From Spongospora subterranea (lineage: Eukaryota > Endomyxa > Phytomyxea > Plasmodiophorida > Plasmodiophoridae), in NCBI GenBank assembly GCA_900404475.1, contig OUQQ01000561.1, positions 1-13,287 of the forward strand: a DNA stretch of 13,287 nt. The letters run 5' to 3'. Positions 9,620-13,287 of this stretch are shown here, piece by piece. Below the pieces are notes generated by a model. It did not search any database, was not told where the DNA came from, and saw only the letters and a program-made list of their open reading frames with translations. The position numbers and the translations under genes were made by a program. Position 1 is the first letter of the stretch; each line of letters begins with the position of its first letter.

Positions 9620-9917
9620 TTGACGACAACTGACATCAACGTGAGGGCATCAGCGCCCAGTCTGGTGACAGCAATTATTTTGGCAAACCTCATCTCATTT
9701 GGTTCAAGATCTCAACTTGCATCGCCGTCAGTAATCGGGTATTGTTTATCCTCTTTACATCAGTATCCAAATGCTTTAGCCAGCTGGGCTGGCCAAAGGC
9801 TGAGGCAAATATGTCGATCGGCAGGAGACAAAGCTGATTCCTGAATATGTGATCATTCTCATGCTCTTTGCTGATCGAAGGTGTATTGCAAACAAATGGA
9901 TGTATACTTTCGCTCAC
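9620..9917 (-). pseudogene. Broken paralogue of the 10055-10595 gene, inverted
   Basis: Read on the minus strand, this resembles the C-terminal half of the gene at 10055-10595. SAFGQPSWLK corresponds to IAFGTKQLVK, and NNTRLLTAMQVEIL to NDTRMQTSARILGL. After a change of frame, EPNEMRFAKIIAVTRLGADAL corresponds to KPNEMRFANTRVVRVARLGVG. The frame containing the first part stops just after ILNQMR, so an intact product would need a frameshift or an unseen intron. A 19-bp identity (9681-9699 against the complement of 10485-10503) marks the core. The N-terminal part (from about 9917) has no clear ATG. It is best explained as a decayed inverted duplicate. Confidence 0.5.
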
Positions 9918-10054
9918 ATGAAAAGTATAAGTACAGACACAAGTAGGGATCTAATCTGAGCAGGCAGCCGACTGGATTTGCCTTTCAGAAAATGAGTGAA
10001 GATTAATACTCCGATGATCCAATAGTCCGATAACGATTGAGGTTAACAAAATAT

Positions 10055-10595
10055 ATGGCTCTCTGTCCTATTGATAGGTCATCTGGTACCGGGTTTTTCG
10101 GTGTTTCATGTCCATCCTTCAAATTTGTACCCCCAGGTATCATGTCGTGCTCTCACCCAAACATTCTCGGCAAATCGTACTGGACTGTTTGCCCTGATTG
10201 TCGCTATACTGTTGTCTGCGATGGTATGTTTAACAATGTTTGCGCTGTTGACGGCAGGCTTAGTTTTTTTAGGTTATTACAACGTTCAGCCAGTAGGGAA
10301 TATCTCGAAGGACTTGTCTCCAACAGCTCGGCGAGTTGGGTTTTTCTCCTTTTCTTTACTCTCGATTGCGTTTGGCACAAAACAGCTAGTAAAAGCGTTT
10401 TGGATTAGGAAATACGGGAACGCAACGTTGAGAAACGATACCCGAATGCAAACATCAGCCCGGATTCTTGGCCTTTTGAAACCCAATGAGATGAGGTTTG
10501 CCAACACTAGAGTCGTTAGAGTTGCAAGACTTGGCGTTGGGTTTTTCAGCATTGCCTTGCCGTTCATGGTATTTCGAGTCAACGAATGTCTTTGA
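10055..10595 (+). CDS. Hypothetical membrane or CxxC-motif protein, two possible gene models
   Basis: The C-terminal part (10271-10595) looks truly coding: GYYNVQPVGNISKDL, hydrophobic ARRVGFFSFSLLSIAF, then LLKPNEMRFA and ARLGVGFFSIALPFMVF. The two VGFFS segments look like an internal repeat. Two 5' models exist. (a) Unspliced: an open frame from about 10048 with its first ATG at 10221, adding a long hydrophobic span (CLTMFALLTAGLVFLG). (b) Spliced: ATG 10055, an exon through GKSYWTVCPDCRYTVVCD, then a 50-nt intron (10221-10270, donor GTATGT, acceptor after a T-run) joining in phase 1. Model b has an ATG and good splice signals. Its WTVCPDC motif recalls the zinc-binding segments of J-domain proteins, but the second CxxC is missing. 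Family unknown. A broken relative lies head-to-head at 9620-9917. Confidence 0.5.
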
Positions 10596-10956
10596 ATACA
10601 TCTTAGGAGCGTTTCTATGTTGGTCAACAATCAGCTATATCAGGTGCTAACGTAGTTTTCATTGTTTTTTTTGAAAAAACGACATCATCGCCAGATAATC
10701 GAGAGACCACATCATATATTACCCAGCTGATGATGGTCAAGTACTTTGAGTAGCGCGAGGAATAGATCACGATATGTGCTCACATGCGTACTTCCCATCT
10801 GCGTATCCGAAATTGAAAGTGTTATCGGTTTCAGTTGAATCTTATCTAATCAACATCACACGGTTGCAATGACGATGTGGAAAACATAGTCAACTGGGGA
10901 AAGTTTACTCATCACGGAAGAGATTTTTCAAACCCACTTGGCAAACTACTCAAACC
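10596..10956. other. Stretch without a recognisable gene
   Basis: Short broken frames on both strands. A T-run followed by an A-run (about 10662-10679) is simple sequence. The 3' end of the upstream gene and the promoter of the next candidate should lie here, but no motif is clear. Confidence 0.45.
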
Positions 10957-11182
10957 ATGGCTTGCTTGTTATTGTCTCTCAGTTTGATACAGGCTCCCCA
11001 CACCGAGCATCATCACTGATCCAAAATATTATTAATTTGTCCTATGAGCACAGGAACAAACATTGCCGGCGGCAGGCGTCTTCGATGATTGCCCTGAATA
11101 TCAATTTTGTACGGTGAACACAGAATGTCACGTTTGCACTCTGATCAGCGTCGTGCAGGGCCCCATTCTGTACTGCGGTTAA
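10957..11182 (+). CDS. Candidate small Cys-rich secreted peptide with CHxC motif
   Basis: The model has two exons. 10957-10981 encodes a short hydrophobic start (MACLLLSL). A 67-nt intron (10982-11048, GTTTGA...ATGAG) follows, then 11049-11182. The product is 52 residues with five cysteines in the mature part, including DDCPEYQFC and ECHVCTLISVVQG, followed by a further Cys near the stop. The C-H-V-C tetrapeptide with a Gly downstream recalls the CHxC and CCG candidate effector classes described in Albugo, but a four-residue motif is weak evidence. The signal segment is short for a true signal peptide, and the acceptor lacks a strong pyrimidine tract. Exon 2 must be reached by splicing because a stop lies just upstream in its frame. 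The gene may be truncated or mis-modelled. Confidence 0.3.
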
Positions 11183-11296
11183 AGCTATCGAGTTGCTGTT
11201 TAACTACAAATTGGTGTTTTATGTAATATGCTATCGATGCTTTAGTGAGATTACTTAATAGTGATGCGCATCATCGGCGAAAAGGCCATGGCCTCC

Positions 11297-12160
11297 TTAG
11301 TGATGATAGTCTTCATATCCGCCAACATGGTGCGAAGGGAAATCGCCATGCAAGAAGTCGAAGTTATTTTCGTGACCAGCTTCGTGATGATTCTCCAAAG
11401 GATCGCCATGGTGACCGCCTCCGTGGTGCCCACCGTGAGGTGAGTCGTGTCCTTGATGATCAAACATCTCGTCACCGAAGTGATCACCGCCGTGTAAGGC
11501 GCCATCGTGTTCGATATCGTGTCGAACTCCATCGTGCAGCGATCCGTGATGGAATTCATCATGACCCAAGCCGTGATGTTCGCCCTCATGATCCCCTCCA
11601 TGGTAGCCGTCGTGTTCTCCCCCCTGGTGCTCTCCATGATGAGCTCCATCATGCCCATGACCGTGTCCGCCTTCAAACTCACCTCCAAAGTGTCCATGTC
11701 CGCCTTCATAATCCTCACCGAAGTGCTCGTGTTCATGTCCAAAATGGCCCGCTTGGTGATGTCCTCCTTCGTTTTCAGCGAAATGATCACCGAAGTTCTC
11801 GGTTCTGGAGATTTCTTGGTGCGGTTCGTGACCATGGCCGAACGCTTGTCCTTCATAGTCACCGTGTAGGTGTTCGGGACGGAATGCTGGCCCATGGGCG
11901 TGATGATCTCCTACGTGATGCCCTTCCTCATGGTGTTTAATATCGTGCGCCTCTAGAGGATGGGCGACGTCCAATTCCTGAGCTGCGTGCAGAGCGCCAT
12001 CATACTCGCCATCGTGGTGGTCTTCTCGTCCATGACTGGTGAGGCCATGAAAATCATTATCGGGATGATGAACGATGTCACCATCGTGGCCACCGTGAGC
12101 CTGACTTAAGGCAATTATCGCCACAAAGGCCAATATATGCATCCCTTGAAATTTAGTCAT
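11297..12160 (-). CDS. Secreted histidine/glycine-rich protein
   Basis: This is a single-exon gene of 287 residues. It opens with a good signal peptide (MTKFQGMHILAFVAIIALSQA, cleavage expected before HGG); an internal Met at residue 7 is an alternative start. The mature chain contains about 67 His (about 23% of all residues) with abundant Gly, Asp and Glu, no Cys and only two Lys. It shows repeats such as YEGGHGHFGG/FEGGHGHGHDG and many HH and HGH units. Such chains commonly bind Zn, Ni or Cu, so an extracellular metal-binding role is plausible but not shown. The repetitive CAY/GAN/GGN codons keep two other frames open over much of the gene (plus 11245-11940, minus 11251-11895), and these are by-products. 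After the TAA at 11297-11299 the same frame continues for 13 residues of similar composition. Confidence 0.85.
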   Translation of the reverse strand: MTKFQGMHILAFVAIIALSQAHGGHDGDIVHHPDNDFHGLTSHGREDHHDGEYDGALHAAQELDVAHPLEAHDIKHHEEGHHVGDHHAHGPAFRPEHLHGDYEGQAFGHGHEPHQEISRTENFGDHFAENEGGHHQAGHFGHEHEHFGEDYEGGHGHFGGEFEGGHGHGHDGAHHGEHQGGEHDGYHGGDHEGEHHGLGHDEFHHGSLHDGVRHDIEHDGALHGGDHFGDEMFDHQGHDSPHGGHHGGGHHGDPLENHHEAGHENNFDFLHGDFPSHHVGGYEDYHH

Positions 12161-12220
12161 TTAATATTCAATAAGCTATATCGTAATGAGGTTCAATAGA
12201 CAGGAATACCCTTATCAACT

Positions 12221-12380
12221 CTATCTGATTGCAGTTGAATCATCGGTTTTCATCACAATTGAGTCAACACCGTCAACCGAATCGGCTTTCACAGGCAATC
12301 GTAAGGATTCATCAGCCGGAGAGGCATGATGGCATATTAACCCCAACTTGCTCCCATCAGCATATAGAGTGATTGTTGAC
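12221..12380 (-). CDS. Weak candidate 3' exon of a minus-strand gene
   Basis: Read from an acceptor-like site (TTCTGCAG before 12380), the minus strand is open for 52 codons to a TAG at 12221. The composition is protein-like (LYADGSKLGLICHH, then KADSVDGVDSIVMK). It ends 60 bp upstream of the His-rich gene's ATG on the same strand. No family is recognised. Upstream frames (for example 12381-12450) are also open in several phases, so no unique donor exon could be chosen. Confidence 0.2.
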
Positions 12381-12822
12381 CTGCAGAATTTTCACGAATA
12401 TCAGGTTCTGCAAATAATTTCGTTTAGTAGTTTCACGCATCTCCAGCTCCTCAGTACATTCTCAAATTCAGATTCCAATTTATTCAGTTTTCATTTGCGA
12501 ATGAGTGTAATCAATGTTTCGATATCAAAATCATAGTAGAGACCAACCAGGAGCAGGCAACGCTGTTAATGCCTCAGGGATAAATGTCGCTCCAGAGTGA
12601 TGTCGGTTGTTAGCACGTAAAACGGTCCAAATTGCAATCCCGATTGCATCATGACCTTACAAACTGAGAATTGATACCGAATTCTGAAATGGGGAATGGT
12701 CAATGGAGCGACATGTTTAATACAATATTCCCTCGGCATGTTTGGGACCACATCCGAACGGTATTGCAGCTATTTCCATAAACTGTATTTGAACCTTATG
12801 ATATATATTTGTTGAAAACAAT
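12381..12822. other. Stretch with open minus-strand frames but no clear gene
   Basis: A minus-strand frame (about 12770-12566) reads LQYRSDVVPNMPREYC and later FGPFYVLTTDITLERH before a stop. It lacks an initiating ATG at its 5' end and shows no family match. It could be an exon, an old gene fragment, or chance. Nothing else was seen. Confidence 0.35.
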
Positions 12823-13287
12823 CTAGAGGCAGGTAGGAATTATCGAAAACGATTGCTCAGATGACGGAGGGATGTGGTGATAATCATTAGAGTGAGCCTT
12901 ATTAGCGATAAACACTGACTCAATACCAAAGTCAACGCCGCTAGTAGATGCTTTGTCGTTGCTACGAAATCGGGATTACAAAAAGTTTTGAAATTTCTTG
13001 AGCGTTCGGGCCACGTTTGCTGTCCACTACTTGTAGTTCGAAAAAAATAGAAGATTCATTTTTTCTGGTACGTACTGGGTTTAGAGGTCTTCAACCATGT
13101 CATTTTGAGCCAAGCCCTTCAGGATTCCTGATAATGTGCGAAACCAACAGTAGATGATCTTCGAGTTTTATGCATTGGACGGCGAGTCTATGCGCATTGT
13201 TGCTGCTGTTTCGTTTATTCCTTCGACTAATGGATGTCGACTGAATTTGGACGGCATTGATGGACGATTTTGGAGTATAAAGAATGC
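12823..13287 (-). CDS. 3' part of an unrecognised multi-exon gene, cut by the window edge
   Basis: Three exons fit in phase on the minus strand. The first runs from the window edge to 13145 (47 codons, with SISRRNKRNSSNN and AVQCIKLEDHLLL). The second is 13074-13031 (YVPEKMNLLFFSNY). The third is 12961-12823 (NDKASTSGVDFGIESVFIAN, then HHIPPSSEQSF, stop TAG). The introns are 70 nt (13075-13144, GTTTCG...CCCAG) and 69 nt (12962-13030, GTAGTG...CGTAG). The visible product is 107 residues with a polar Asn/Ser-rich character. I do not recognise the family. A plus-strand frame starting at ATG 13154 also runs off the edge and is the main alternative. Confidence rests only on phase, splice borders and composition. 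Confidence 0.4.

Noticed and set aside
1..13287. CRISPR arrays, riboswitches, bacterial promoters or ribosome binding sites.
   Set aside because: No regularly spaced repeats or bacterial signals; introns and a Pol III tRNA gene show a eukaryotic nuclear genome.

Overview
The window looks like nuclear DNA from a filamentous stramenopile, most likely an oomycete. Genes are packed on both strands and interrupted by many short GT-AG introns, mostly 40-200 nt. There is a SCAR/WAVE gene, a decayed Tc1/mariner transposase resembling the oomycete family, and a nuclear tRNA gene with A/B boxes and a T-run terminator. Base composition is balanced, slightly AT-rich. A small putative secreted peptide with a C-H-x-C tetrapeptide hints at a white rust (Albugo), but that is inference. 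No bacterial operon, Shine-Dalgarno or CRISPR signals were seen.

Layout. 1-420: possible small two-exon minus-strand gene. 503-2680 (minus): complete eight-exon SCAR/WAVE Arp2/3 activator. 2989-4670: relic mariner element with a frameshifted transposase at 3303-4511 and candidate terminal inverted repeats. 4591-4833 (minus): small uncertain ORF overlapping the right repeat. 4883-7834 (plus): fifteen-exon gene joining an N-terminal PX domain to a WDFY-like WD40 propeller. 7835-9000: repeat-rich DNA with three copies of one sequence, two of them forming a 67-bp inverted repeat. 9010-9082: tRNA-Ile(AAT). 9620-10595: head-to-head related segments, a broken one on the minus strand and an intact one on the plus strand. 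10957-11182: candidate small Cys-rich secreted peptide. 11297-12160 (minus): secreted protein that is about 23% histidine. 12221-12380 and 12823-13287 (minus): exons of unrecognised genes, the latter running off the window.

The two strongest genes act at the membrane-cytoskeleton interface. SCAR drives branched actin through Arp2/3, and the PX-WD40 protein probably reads endosomal phosphoinositide. They are separated by the transposon relic and there is no sign that they are co-regulated. The right half is accessory in character: repeats, decayed duplicates, and small or low-complexity secreted proteins. All splice models were threaded by eye using phase, GT-AG borders and family resemblance. 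Models without family support are marked low because short introns make it easy to join open frames by chance.
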